This document shows, piece by piece, positions 9,697-20,335 of a DNA stretch of 64,000 bases (positions are counted from its first letter, which is position 1; each line of letters starts with the position of its first letter). Location of the stretch: positions 3,111,001 to 3,175,000 of the forward strand of contig NZ_CP102384.1 in the NCBI RefSeq assembly GCF_024628865.1. The letters are read 5' to 3'. Source of the DNA: Sphingopyxis sp. DBS4. Lineage in GTDB: Bacteria > Pseudomonadota > Alphaproteobacteria > Sphingomonadales > Sphingomonadaceae. The notes under the pieces were generated by a model, which saw nothing but the letters and a program-made list of their open reading frames with translations, was not told where the DNA came from and ran no database searches. Both the position numbers and the translations under genes were made by a program.

Positions 9697-11109
9697 TCAC
9701 CGTAATTCCGCGCATTCCTCCGACGAAATCATCTGTACGGTCGCGAGGCTGAGGAAGTATTCGTAGAATTTATCGTGGAAGAAACGCCGATACCCCGGCC
9801 TGTCATCGTTCGTGAAAAATGCAATCGCTTGGCTTCGCGCTTTCAAGATGCGCGTCGCAGCTTCGTCAATTTCGATTGGAAGAGCAATCTCAACGAGCCA
9901 CGTAAGCGTGGCATCGCTTATCGAAGAGCTATTTGACTCCGCCATGTCACGCGCAGCCTCGCAAAGCAAAGACCGCAGATATTGCCGCCGCTGCTCGTGA
10001 TTCAAAACTCGTTGAATGGCTTCGCCAAATAGCCCGGTCTCGCGCTCGATCATCGCCTCCATCAGGATCGAAAGCACGCTCGTCGCGGCGGTCCCCGAAA
10101 GGCTCGCCGCAACGCTTGGATCGGAGAGCGTCTTCAAGAAGAAGGGACGCAATGCCAAGGAATTTGGTTCTAGGAAATCCTCGATCAAATTTATCTGATC
10201 GTCGTTCCACCCCTGCTGCGCCAACCAACCGACGGCCGTTGATTTGGAAGGAGGTTGCAAAGTCAGGACATTTATTTCGTCCTTGCCTTCCCTTACGCTT
10301 TTTATGTCCTTTACGACGCGATCGCGTCCTATAAAAGTTTCCCGCCCTGCGAGGATAATGCTGCCATCCCCTCGCAGTGTTTCTATGAGATCGCTAACCT
10401 GCGACCATGCATTATTATATCCATCGGGATCGGCGAGTTCGTCGAAACCATCGATAGCTATCGTAATCAAACCATATTTGGCGAGAATGGGGACCTGATC
10501 GAAGGTCACGTCCAGCCGCAATCGCTGAAGACTGAAAGCGACAAGATCATAAAGGTAGGTCAATGTGCGTCCGCGGCTCTGCACATGCAGAAGCAGGGGG
10601 CGTCGTTTTGACGTGTAACTATTGGCTCGCTGCGTGGCGAGGCTTGCAATGAACTGGGTCTTACCGATGCCCGCCGGACCGTCGATCAACAATACGCGCG
10701 TAGACCCATCACTTTGAGGCGAACAGAGATGATCGTCGACCTTTGATACATCGACCAGCTCGAAAGTTCCGCTCAAGAGCCCCCAAGCTTCTATCAAGCT
10801 TCCGACGTCCCTCATCTCCTGTGTTAGAAAGGCAGTTTGTTTGAACGCCCACTCGCGCAAATTGCCGTAGCGTTCGGAAGCCAGTAGAGCTTTGAAATTT
10901 GCATGCTTCTGGCTTTCACTTCCCCAGCTTTCGACTAGCGCACCGCTTTTGCGCACTTCGATCTCAGTTTGCTCGCCTTGACGTATCATTCGCACGACAG
11001 CGCCTTGATCCGTCAATTCGATGCTTGGGGCGTCGGTTCCGATATCGGCGAACACCGCCAAATCTGCTGCGACCTGTTCAGCGTTCAATTCGCTTGATAA
11101 CTTGCTCAA
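9697..11109 (-). CDS. NACHT-family STAND NTPase, putative defence protein
   Basis: A 470-residue NTPase. The Walker A motif DGPAGIGKT is at residues 143-151. The NACHT-style Walker B ITIAIDGFDE, with acidic residues after the aspartate, is at 215-224. A sensor-1-like AGRETF is at 254-259. Near the C-terminus FFHDKFYEYFL (about 448-458) matches the winged-helix segment at the end of NACHT modules. The first 100 residues are an unassigned N-terminal domain. There are no leucine-rich, WD or TPR repeats after the NTPase, so it is unusually short for a STAND sensor. Its start overlaps the stop of the NYN gene upstream (ATGA, 11106-11109). DNA here is clearly more AT-rich than the flanks, which suggests transfer. 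Bacterial NACHT proteins are known anti-phage factors; the role here is inferred. Confidence 0.8.
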   Translation of the reverse strand: MSKLSSELNAEQVAADLAVFADIGTDAPSIELTDQGAVVRMIRQGEQTEIEVRKSGALVESWGSESQKHANFKALLASERYGNLREWAFKQTAFLTQEMRDVGSLIEAWGLLSGTFELVDVSKVDDHLCSPQSDGSTRVLLIDGPAGIGKTQFIASLATQRANSYTSKRRPLLLHVQSRGRTLTYLYDLVAFSLQRLRLDVTFDQVPILAKYGLITIAIDGFDELADPDGYNNAWSQVSDLIETLRGDGSIILAGRETFIGRDRVVKDIKSVREGKDEINVLTLQPPSKSTAVGWLAQQGWNDDQINLIEDFLEPNSLALRPFFLKTLSDPSVAASLSGTAATSVLSILMEAMIERETGLFGEAIQRVLNHEQRRQYLRSLLCEAARDMAESNSSSISDATLTWLVEIALPIEIDEAATRILKARSQAIAFFTNDDRPGYRRFFHDKFYEYFLSLATVQMISSEECAELR

Positions 11110-11819
11110 AGCAGTAGTCCTTCAAGAGACAGAAATTTGCTTTCCGCACGTGCGGGAGGCCGGACGAGATGCAACGAACCTCCGTACGGCTTCATCCATG
11201 ATTCCGCCACATAAGCTGGCGGAACCATATCGTCATCGGGCGAAAAAATGAGCATGATGGACGAAGGCTCTTGGCGGGCCCAAGCGAGCATGTCCGCTGC
11301 CAATGCGGTGTCCACCATTTTTTCCACCGGGTGCGCGTCGCCATTCTGTTTGCGCAGCGTGTTAGGAAGATGGATTCGCAGCCGCCCAGTCTCGCGTTCA
11401 GGCAGAGCATCGATCAATCGATCGCCGAATTCGACGTCAGACCAAGCCATTACCCGCGATGATGGAAAGAGTTCGTCGGGCGAATGCATTTCGTCGATAC
11501 CGCGAAAAGCTAAGCGATTTGTAGTCTGGGTTACCCCGCTCGTCCAGCCGTGATAGAGGCGTATACGCACGCGAAAAAGCGTATCATTTTCAAGTTCGCA
11601 TAATAGCTTTGCAGCCTTCTTTCCCGTCGCCCTTAACGCATGGCGACATTGCTCAACAGGATTTCCAATCAACTCCTTAGGGGTCGATTTAATTTGGCTA
11701 TTCCAATCAACAAATAGCCCTACCCGTCGGATTTCTTTGGCTGCCAACGCTACTTCCCACTCTATTTCATCGCGAGTCATAAACAACAGAATCACGGGGT
11801 TTCTGACGATCTTCTTCAT
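11106..11819 (-). CDS. NYN/PIN-like domain putative ribonuclease
   Basis: A 237-residue protein with the layout of NYN (LabA/PIN-fold) nucleases. VGLFVDWNSQ (Asp about 38) fits the first acidic strand motif. KMVDTALAADMLAWA (Asp about 170 and 176) fits the central helix motif. IMLIFSPDDDMVPP (Asp cluster about 195-197) fits the last one. These acidic residues would bind metal for RNA cleavage. ATG at 11819 is chosen; a TTG at 11837 in the same frame is possible, and neither has a strong ribosome-binding site. It is the first gene of a two-gene unit with the NACHT NTPase, whose start overlaps its stop. The best guess is a nuclease effector kept in check by the NTPase. The fold call comes from motifs alone. 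Confidence 0.68.
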   Translation of the reverse strand: MKKIVRNPVILLFMTRDEIEWEVALAAKEIRRVGLFVDWNSQIKSTPKELIGNPVEQCRHALRATGKKAAKLLCELENDTLFRVRIRLYHGWTSGVTQTTNRLAFRGIDEMHSPDELFPSSRVMAWSDVEFGDRLIDALPERETGRLRIHLPNTLRKQNGDAHPVEKMVDTALAADMLAWARQEPSSIMLIFSPDDDMVPPAYVAESWMKPYGGSLHLVRPPARAESKFLSLEGLLL

Positions 11820-12019
11820 TATCGCGATATCGGTCAACTATGCTCGCCCAATGAAGCGCAAGCTAATGTTGGGTTGGCCCCCACCCCCTTGCATTTCCCA
11901 CCCCCCGGCGTAAGGCGGCGCCAACATAAACCTGCGCGTGCGACTCCCGCTGGCCCCGCTCTCCCGCTCTGCCACCGGACGGTCATTCCCCGCCGCGCCA
12001 ACATGGGGACTGCAATCCT

Positions 12020-14692
<2,673 letters not shown>

Positions 14693-14722
14693 CGCCGAAA
14701 CGAAATCGGTTGAAAGAGTCGT

Positions 14723-14806
14723 GTGTCCCCGCGAAGGCGGGGACCCATCTCCGGCCGGTTCGATATGGCACCGGCCGGAGATAGGCTCCCGCCTTCGCGG
14801 GAGCAC
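14723..14806. repeat. Compound inverted repeat after acnA
   Basis: The outer arms are themselves palindromes: GTCCCCGCGAAGGCGGGGAC and CTCCCGCCTTCGCGGGAG. An inner pair, ATCTCCGGCCGGT and ACCGGCCGGAGAT, folds the whole into one long imperfect hairpin. It belongs to the same CGCGAAGGCGGG family as several other intergenic repeats here and could act as a transcription end for acnA. Confidence 0.8.
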
Positions 14807-14921
14807 GCGGCTTTGTTTCGCAAGCGAGGAGTGGACCTCCTCCTTATCTTGCCAAGGCCGGGACCCTGATCGATATTCCGGGCGCTCGATACGTTGAGCG
14901 CCGGGAGGGAAAGGGGCGGGC

Positions 14922-15191
14922 ATGGATGCGCTGGAGATCGCGATCGAGGTCATCGGCTGGGCGGCTGCCGTGCTGATCCTCGCCGCCTATGCCCTGCTGT
15001 CGTTCGGCAAGCTCGAAGCGCGCGGCCGCGTCTATCAGGGGATGAACGTCCTCGGCGCCGCCGGCTTCATCGTCAATTCGGGCTATCACGGCGCGCTGCC
15101 CAACGCCGCGCTCAATGTCGTCTGGGTCGCCGTCGGCCTCGTCACCCTGTGGAACGTCCGGCGTGGACGGGAGGCGAATATCGCCGGGTAA
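14922..15191 (+). CDS. CBU_0592-family small membrane protein
   Basis: An 89-residue protein with three hydrophobic segments. The pattern IEVIGWAAAVLILAAYALLSFG, then YQGMNVLGAAGFIVNSGYHGALPNAALNVVW, is typical of the CBU_0592 family (roughly 80-residue inner-membrane proteins without known function). The first segment is recognisable in pieces at residues 8-28, the second at 40-58 and the third at 62-78. GGGAGGGAAAGGGG lies upstream of the ATG. It is monocistronic and ends four bases before the tRNA gene on the other strand. Confidence 0.8.
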   Translation: MDALEIAIEVIGWAAAVLILAAYALLSFGKLEARGRVYQGMNVLGAAGFIVNSGYHGALPNAALNVVWVAVGLVTLWNVRRGREANIAG

Positions 15192-15193
15192 GA

Positions 15194-15269
15194 TGGTGGG
15201 CGCTGACGGGCTCGAACCGCCGACCCTCTCGGTGTAAACGAGATGCTCTACCAACTGAGCTAAGCGCCC
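15194..15269 (-). tRNA. tRNA-Val (anticodon TAC)
   Basis: Read on the minus strand, a 7-bp acceptor stem GGGCGCT/AGCGCCC encloses a D arm (GCTCAGTTGGTAGAGC), an anticodon stem TCTCG/CGAGA with loop TTTACAC (anticodon TAC), and a T arm with TTCGAGC. The discriminator A and an encoded CCA (15194-15196) follow. The gene is 76 nt long. No integrase lies next to it. Confidence 0.97.
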
Positions 15270-15320
15270 CAAAAGGGAAGCGCGCCCCTGCCATAAGCCG
15301 CTCGCGCTGGCAAGCGCCGC

Positions 15321-16343
15321 CTATTCCTCCAGCGCCTCGCAATAGCGCGCCATCGCATCGGCGGCGCCTTCCGACAGCGCGATGAAGATGCGGCGCCCGT
15401 CGAACGGATCGGCCTCGCGCAGGAACAGCCCGGCGTCGGTCATCGTCTTGATCCAGCGGAGCGCGGTCGTCGCGGGAACCGCGGCGGCGATGCACAGGCT
15501 CGACACCGACACCGGCTGCCGCTCCAGCCGCGCCGCATAGAGGTCGAGCAGCATGTCCCACGCCGGGTCGGCGAAAAGGTCGGCGGGAAAATATTGCTCG
15601 CGCATCCGCCGCTGACGCAGCATCCGCCGCACCGCTTTCGCGCGCTGGCGGTCGATCGTGCGCTCCTCCGGGACGAAGCTGCGCGGCATCGCGGCGAAAT
15701 CGCGCGCCGGCGCGCGAACCTGTCCCGTATAGTCGCCGAAGCCCTCGTTCGCGGGCGTATAGGGCGCCGGCGTGCCGGGAAGGCCGCCGCGCGGCTGCCC
15801 CGCAAGCTCGCCGAGCAGGCGCGAGATGCGCGCCACCTCCTCCTGCAACTGGTCGATACGTTCCATCGCCGGATCGCGCGTCACTTCGTGCATCGCTCGA
15901 TGCCATTCGCGCCGCGCGGCGGCCAACGCGACGAAGCGATCGGTCGCGTCCGCATCGACGAGCCATTCGACGCGAAGCGCGCCAGGCGCCACCGCCATCA
16001 GCCGGTCGAGTGCACCAAAAGGAGCCTCGCATACCAGATGACAGGATTTCGCGACAGCGACGCCGCAAAGGGCGGCGAAGGTTTCGGGCTCGATGGCTTC
16101 CTTCGATGCGAGCCAGATAATGTCGGTGATCGGCCTCGCGCGCAGATGATCGGCCGCCTCGGCGGCCTCGACGCACGAGACGCGCACGCGGTCCATCGCC
16201 GCAAGTTCATCGGCGCGCATCCGCGATCCCACCAGCACCAGCGACGAGACCGCGCCCGGTGTCGATTCCGTATCGGCCCCGGCGCCGAATGCCGGCAGCC
16301 GAAAATCCCCCGATCCGGGTCGAATCTGAATCGCCTGTTCCAT
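15321..16343 (-). CDS. Winged-helix (MarR-like) regulator with unusual N-terminal domain
   Basis: A 340-residue protein. The C-terminal 100 residues look like a winged helix: WDMLLDLYAARLERQPVSVS, then AAAVPATTALRWIKTM as recognition helix region, then LFLREADPFDGRRIFIALS as wing. The N-terminal half (SSLVLVGSRM, DRVRVSCVEAAEAADHLRA) resembles a receiver-like alpha/beta fold without obvious phospho-acceptor; a coiled stretch MERIDQLQEEVARISRLLGEL joins the two. ATG 16343 is used; ATG 16358, with GGAGCGAGGAA upstream, is equally likely. A 15-bp perfect palindrome (16492-16506) in the divergent gap is a candidate operator for it. Target genes are unknown. Confidence 0.7.
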   Translation of the reverse strand: MEQAIQIRPGSGDFRLPAFGAGADTESTPGAVSSLVLVGSRMRADELAAMDRVRVSCVEAAEAADHLRARPITDIIWLASKEAIEPETFAALCGVAVAKSCHLVCEAPFGALDRLMAVAPGALRVEWLVDADATDRFVALAAARREWHRAMHEVTRDPAMERIDQLQEEVARISRLLGELAGQPRGGLPGTPAPYTPANEGFGDYTGQVRAPARDFAAMPRSFVPEERTIDRQRAKAVRRMLRQRRMREQYFPADLFADPAWDMLLDLYAARLERQPVSVSSLCIAAAVPATTALRWIKTMTDAGLFLREADPFDGRRIFIALSEGAADAMARYCEALEE

Positions 16344-16491
16344 GCCACGTCCCCCCATTTCCTCGCTCCGCCCCGGTGTCCTTATGTCGTCATTCCGGCC
16401 ATATTCACCTTTTGTTCGTTCCCATTTGCCGCCAATTCGGACCTAGCGGAGTCCTGTCCATAGGTCGGCACGGAAGCAGCCGGTCGGGATT

Positions 16492-16506
16492 GGTCCAATT
16501 TGGACC
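16492..16506. promoter_or_regulatory. Perfect palindrome, candidate operator
   Basis: GGTCCAATTTGGACC has 7-bp arms around one base. It lies in the 230-bp divergent region between the winged-helix regulator and the thermonuclease-like gene, a usual place for an operator. No other copy was noticed in the window. Confidence 0.45.
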
Positions 16507-16576
16507 CTGTTTGTTCTTTTCGTCAATCCCTTATTTACGCTTGCCAAGTGCGCCGCCGCGGATCAGGCGCCGGCTC

Positions 16577-17152
16577 ATGCCGCTGTCGATCGTCACCCGT
16601 ATGCGCTGGCGCCGCCGCTTGCGTTCGCTCGCCGCGCTGCTTCTGCTCGCCGGTCTCGCGGTCGCCGTCTGGACCAGCCAGCTGCCCACCGCTGTCGCGC
16701 CGCTGGTGCGCGTCATCGACGGCGACAGCCTGACCGTGCGGCAGGAGGGCGGCGGCACACTGACGATCCGCCTGACCGGAATCGACGCGGTCGAATATCG
16801 GCAGGACTGCGCGCGCGCCGACGGCAGCCGCTGGCCATGCGGCCATGACGCCCGCAACGCGCTCGAACGGCTCGTCGGGCGCGACCTGCTCCATTGCGAC
16901 TATGCGGCAAAGGACCGCTATGGCCGCACCCTGGCATCATGCCGGACGCAGCCGGGCCCCGACGGGGTCGATCTTGGCGCCGAAATGGTGCGGCAGGGTT
17001 GGGCCGTCGCGATCGGCGACGCCTATGCGTTCGAGGCCGCCAAGGCGGAGGCGAAGCAGCGCGGCATCTGGCAAGGCCGCTTCGACGCGCCCGCCGCCTG
17101 GCGCGCGGCGCACGACCGACCCGCGGGCGCGATCACCCCACCCGACGCATAG
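16577..17152 (+). CDS. Thermonuclease (SNase)-family secreted/anchored nuclease
   Basis: A 191-residue protein with a basic N-terminus (RMRWRRRLRS), a hydrophobic signal or anchor (residues 17-35) and a staphylococcal-nuclease fold. Calcium- and catalysis-related positions are visible: VIDGDSLTV, RLTGIDAVEYR (Arg and Glu) and DRYGRTLA (second Arg). The family cleaves DNA or RNA phosphodiesters; in alphaproteobacteria such proteins are usually periplasmic. The ATG at 16577 is used; another at 16601 would shorten the N-terminus by eight residues and keep the signal. Three Cys residues suggest disulfides, which fits export. Confidence 0.85.
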   Translation: MPLSIVTRMRWRRRLRSLAALLLLAGLAVAVWTSQLPTAVAPLVRVIDGDSLTVRQEGGGTLTIRLTGIDAVEYRQDCARADGSRWPCGHDARNALERLVGRDLLHCDYAAKDRYGRTLASCRTQPGPDGVDLGAEMVRQGWAVAIGDAYAFEAAKAEAKQRGIWQGRFDAPAAWRAAHDRPAGAITPPDA

Positions 17153-17213
17153 GGTCCTGACCCTGGATATGCATCCGCTTTTCGTCGCGGGCTTTTGCGG
17201 CTAGGGCGAGCGC

Positions 17214-17591
17214 ATGAACGGACTTTTCCCAGTCATGGTCGGCGGCGCGATCGGCGCCGGCGCGCGGCATCTGGTCGGCCAGGTCATGCTCGCGCGGCTC
17301 GGCCCCGGCTTTCCCTGGTGGACGCTGTCGATCAACATCGCCGGCAGCCTGCTGATGGGTCTGCTTATCGGCTGGCTCGCGCGCAGCGGCGGCAGCGACA
17401 CGACGCGGCTGTTCCTCGGCGTCGGCATCCTCGGCGGTTTCACGACCTTTTCGTCGTTCAGCCTCGAATATTGGACCCTGTTCGAGCGCGGGCAGACGGC
17501 GCAGGCACTGGCCTATGTTCTCGCCTCGGTACTGATCGGTATCACGGCGTGCGGCGCCGGGATGCTGACGATGCGGCAATTGTCCGCATGA
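17214..17591 (+). CDS. crcB: CrcB fluoride exporter
   Basis: A 125-residue four-helix membrane protein of the CrcB/Fluc family, which works as a dual-topology dimeric fluoride channel. Family hallmarks are GGAIGAGARHLVG near the N-terminus, LSINIAGSLLMGLL with its conserved Asn, and GILGGFTTFSSFSLE with the central pore motif. The gene overlaps the following pseudouridine synthase start (ATGA, 17588-17591). The 61-bp leader shows nothing I can fold into the conserved core of a fluoride riboswitch. Confidence 0.95.
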   Translation: MNGLFPVMVGGAIGAGARHLVGQVMLARLGPGFPWWTLSINIAGSLLMGLLIGWLARSGGSDTTRLFLGVGILGGFTTFSSFSLEYWTLFERGQTAQALAYVLASVLIGITACGAGMLTMRQLSA

Positions 17592-18790
17592 GTATCGACA
17601 GCGCCATCATCGCCGAGGAAGACGACGGCATCCGCCTCGACCGCTGGTTCAAGCGCCACCGGCCGGGAACGCCGCACGCGCTGCTCGCGCGCTGGGCGCG
17701 GTCGGGCCAGTTGACGCTCGACGGCCGGAAGGCCGACGTGTCCGACCGCATCAAAACGGGGCAAAAGCTCGTCATGCCGACGCCGCCGGTCGAGACCGCC
17801 GCGCGTCCCGCGCGCAAGGGCCGTCCGCTGACCGACGCCGATGTCGAACTCGCCGAATCAATGGTGATCCACCGCGATACGAGCGCGCTGGTGCTGAACA
17901 AGCTGCCCGGCCTCGCCACGCAGGGCGGCACCAAAACCGAACAACATGTCGACGGACTGCTCGATGCACTGAAATATGACAGGCCGGTGCGGCCGAAACT
18001 GGTTCACCGGCTCGACAAGGACACGTCGGGCGCGTTGCTGATCGCGCGAACGCCGCGCGCCGCCGCCTGGTTCGCCAAGAGTTTTTCGAATCGCAGCGCG
18101 CGCAAGACTTATTGGGCACTCGTCGTCGGTGTCCCCGACATCGCGCAGGGCGAGATCGACCTGCCGCTCGCCAAGCAGCCCGGATCGGGCGGCGAGAAGA
18201 TGCACGTCGACGACAAGGGCCTGCCGTCCAAGACGCGCTACCGCATCGTCGAGCGCGCCGGGAACAGCGCCGCCTGGGTCGAATTGCAGCCGCTCACCGG
18301 CCGCACGCATCAGCTTCGCGTCCATATGGCGGCGATCGGCCATCCGATCGTCGGCGACGGCAAATATGGCGGCAAGGGCGCCTTCCTGACCGGGACGATC
18401 AGCCGCAAGCTGCACCTGCACAGCCGCCGCTTGCGCATCGACCATCCCGACGGCGGCGCGATCGATATCACGGCCCCGGTTCCCGAGCATTTCGCCGCCA
18501 GCCTCGACGCGCTCGGATTCGACCCGCAGCTCGGCGAGGTCGGACTCGACGACATCCCCAAGGGGCCGCCGCCGAAAGCCGCGGCGAAGGCCGCCGCCAA
18601 GGCGCACAGCAAGCAGATCCGCAAGGCACGGCGCGGCGAACGGCGCGGCCGCACCGCCGCGAGCAAGCCGACCGATCATGTCGGCAAGCCCAAGCCAAAA
18701 GCGAAGACCGGAACCGGCAAGCCCGCCGCCAAGCGTCCGGCAGCGAAGCGTCCGCCCCCCAAGGGGCCGCGCCCGCCCAAGGCGCGTTGA
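17588..18790 (+). CDS. RluA-family pseudouridine synthase with long basic tail
   Basis: A 400-residue protein that isomerises specific uridines in rRNA or tRNA. An S4-like RNA-binding start (RLDRWFKRH, LARWARSGQLTLDG) precedes the catalytic domain. The active-site motif HRLDKDTSGALL (Asp about 142) and GRTHQLRVHMAAIGHP are intact, so RluC/RluD-type activity is expected. From about residue 320 it ends in a Lys/Ala/Pro-rich low-complexity tail (KAAAKAAAKAHSK, KRPAAKRPPPKGPRPPKAR) not found in the Escherichia coli enzymes and likely to bind RNA without specificity. The start overlaps the crcB stop, and its own stop overlaps the PaiB-like start (TGATG). Confidence 0.92.
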   Translation: MSIDSAIIAEEDDGIRLDRWFKRHRPGTPHALLARWARSGQLTLDGRKADVSDRIKTGQKLVMPTPPVETAARPARKGRPLTDADVELAESMVIHRDTSALVLNKLPGLATQGGTKTEQHVDGLLDALKYDRPVRPKLVHRLDKDTSGALLIARTPRAAAWFAKSFSNRSARKTYWALVVGVPDIAQGEIDLPLAKQPGSGGEKMHVDDKGLPSKTRYRIVERAGNSAAWVELQPLTGRTHQLRVHMAAIGHPIVGDGKYGGKGAFLTGTISRKLHLHSRRLRIDHPDGGAIDITAPVPEHFAASLDALGFDPQLGEVGLDDIPKGPPPKAAAKAAAKAHSKQIRKARRGERRGRTAASKPTDHVGKPKPKAKTGTGKPAAKRPAAKRPPPKGPRPPKAR

Positions 18791-19410
18791 TGCATCCCAA
18801 TCCCCAATATCGTCCGCGACAGGAAGACCTGCCCGCACTGTTCGTGCGCGAGATCGCCTTCGCCGGGGTTTTCGCGGGCACGCCCGACGGTCCGCGCGTC
18901 GCGCACGCGCCGGTGGTGCTGAGCGAGGATGCGGCGACGCTGCAATTCCATCTGTCGCGCGGCAACGGGCTGACGAAGCATCTGGACGGGGTGACCGCGC
19001 TGGCGGTGGTGCAGGGGCCCAACGCCTATGTCAGCGCAAGCTGGTATACGGCCGCCGATCAGGTTCCGACGTGGAATTATGTCGCGATCGAGATGGAAGG
19101 TCCGGTTCGCAAGCTCGACGATGCCGAACTGATCGCGCAGTTCGACACGCTGTCGGCTGAGCACGAAGCACGCATCGGTGCCGATCCGCCGTGGACGCGG
19201 GCCAAGATGAACCCCGCGCGCTTCAGCCAGATGACGGGCGCGATCACCGGGTTCGAGCTGCGGATCACCGCGTGGCGCTCGACGCTCAAGCTGTCGCAGG
19301 ACAAGGTGCCGGACGAACGCGAACGCGTCGCCGCGGGGATCGAGGCGAGCGGGCACGGCGCGCTGGCGCATCTGATGCGCCAGCTTGGCGAGAAAGGGAA
19401 AAGCGCATGA
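18790..19410 (+). CDS. PaiB-type FMN-binding negative regulator family protein
   Basis: A 206-residue protein of the PaiB / FMN-binding split-barrel family. Recognisable stretches are LSRGNGLTKHLDG, ALAVVQGPNAYVSASWY and VPTWNYVAIEMEGP, then ITGFELRI near the end. Family members resemble pyridoxamine-phosphate-oxidase-like flavin binders; in Bacillus PaiB is linked to control of protease and sporulation genes, but in proteobacteria the role is not established. It starts inside the previous stop codon (TGATG) and ends on ATGA with the next gene, so it belongs to a tightly coupled crcB-to-ATP12 gene string. Confidence 0.87.
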   Translation: MHPNPQYRPRQEDLPALFVREIAFAGVFAGTPDGPRVAHAPVVLSEDAATLQFHLSRGNGLTKHLDGVTALAVVQGPNAYVSASWYTAADQVPTWNYVAIEMEGPVRKLDDAELIAQFDTLSAEHEARIGADPPWTRAKMNPARFSQMTGAITGFELRITAWRSTLKLSQDKVPDERERVAAGIEASGHGALAHLMRQLGEKGKSA

Positions 19411-19643
19411 ACCAGCCGGACGACGCCCTTGCCAAAAAGCGCTTCTTCGCGCTGTCCGCGATGCGCCTGATGGGCGCGCTCTTCATCATCGCCGGCTTCC
19501 TGCTGATCCGCGGCGTCTGGGCGGTCGCGGGGCAGCCAGCCGATCGCTGGATCGGCGTCGCGGTCGTGCTGGCGGGCGTGTTCGACTTCGCGGTGATGCC
19601 GCGCATCCTCGCGCGCCGCTGGCGGTCGCCGAAAGAATTATGA
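19407..19643 (+). CDS. Small two-helix membrane protein, unknown
   Basis: A 78-residue hypothetical protein. Two hydrophobic segments, LMGALFIIAGFLLIRGVW (about 20-37) and IGVAVVLAGVFDFAVMP (about 48-64), are flanked by basic residues (KKRFF, RRWRSPK), so it should sit in the inner membrane with both ends inside. It overlaps the genes on both sides by four bases (ATGA at 19407-19410, TTATGA at 19638-19643). Its position just before an F1-ATPase assembly factor is suggestive but proves nothing. Confidence 0.75.
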   Translation: MNQPDDALAKKRFFALSAMRLMGALFIIAGFLLIRGVWAVAGQPADRWIGVAVVLAGVFDFAVMPRILARRWRSPKEL

Positions 19644-20335
19644 AACGCTTCTGGAAGCAGGCCGAAGTCATCGCCGAGGCGGGCGGCTGGGGCATTGCGC
19701 TCGACGGTCGTCCGGTACGCACCCCCGAACGAGCCCCGCTGGCCGTGGCGAGCAAGGCGCTGGCCGAAGCGATCGCCGCCGAATGGGACGCGCAGGGCGA
19801 GGATATCGACCCCGCGTCGATGCCGCTGACCGGCCTCGCCAATGCCGCGATCGACCTCGCCAGCCCCGATCCCGCAGCCTTCGCCGAGCCGATCGCCGCT
19901 TATGCGGAGAGCGACCTTTTCTGCTACCGCGACGACCGCGACGCGGCGCTGCAGGCCGAGCAGGCGGCGGCGTGGAACCCGTTGCTCGCCTGGGCCGAAG
20001 CGCGCCACGGCGTCGAGTTCGCGCTGACCCAAGGCGTGCTGCCCATCGACCAGCCGCCCGCGACCATCGCGGCGCTCCGCGCGGCACTCCTCGCGCACGA
20101 TCCGTTCCGCCTCGCCGCGCTGACGCCGCTGGTGACGATCGGCGGATCGCTCGTCGCCGGGCTCGCGCTCGCCGAGGATGCCTTCGCCGCCGATGCGCTG
20201 TGGGACGCGGTCAGTCTCGACGAGCTGTATCAGGAACGGCGCTGGGGCGCCGACAGCGAAGCGCAGAAAGCGCGCGCGCGGCGCGAAGCCGACTGGCACC
20301 ATGCGGCGCGGTTTCTGAGCCTGCTGGGCGATTAG
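19640..20335 (+). CDS. ATP12-family F1-ATPase assembly chaperone
   Basis: A 231-residue protein of the ATP12 family, which in mitochondria and alphaproteobacteria holds the F1 alpha subunit before assembly. Family features are the start MKRFWKQAEV, the paired GIALDGRPVRTP, EWDAQGEDIDPASMPLTGLANAAID split across residues 48-72, and YAESDLFCYRD. The C-terminal half has VTIGGSLVAGLALAE. It is the last gene of the rightward string, and its stop overlaps the convergent crotonase gene by four bases. Confidence 0.92.
   Translation: MKRFWKQAEVIAEAGGWGIALDGRPVRTPERAPLAVASKALAEAIAAEWDAQGEDIDPASMPLTGLANAAIDLASPDPAAFAEPIAAYAESDLFCYRDDRDAALQAEQAAAWNPLLAWAEARHGVEFALTQGVLPIDQPPATIAALRAALLAHDPFRLAALTPLVTIGGSLVAGLALAEDAFAADALWDAVSLDELYQERRWGADSEAQKARARREADWHHAARFLSLLGD

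Noticed and set aside
15194..15269. tRNA-Val as island attachment site
   Set aside because: No integrase is adjacent and both flanks carry normal chromosomal genes.
17153..17213. Fluoride riboswitch before crcB
   Set aside because: The 61-base leader lacks the conserved pseudoknot core that I could look for by eye.
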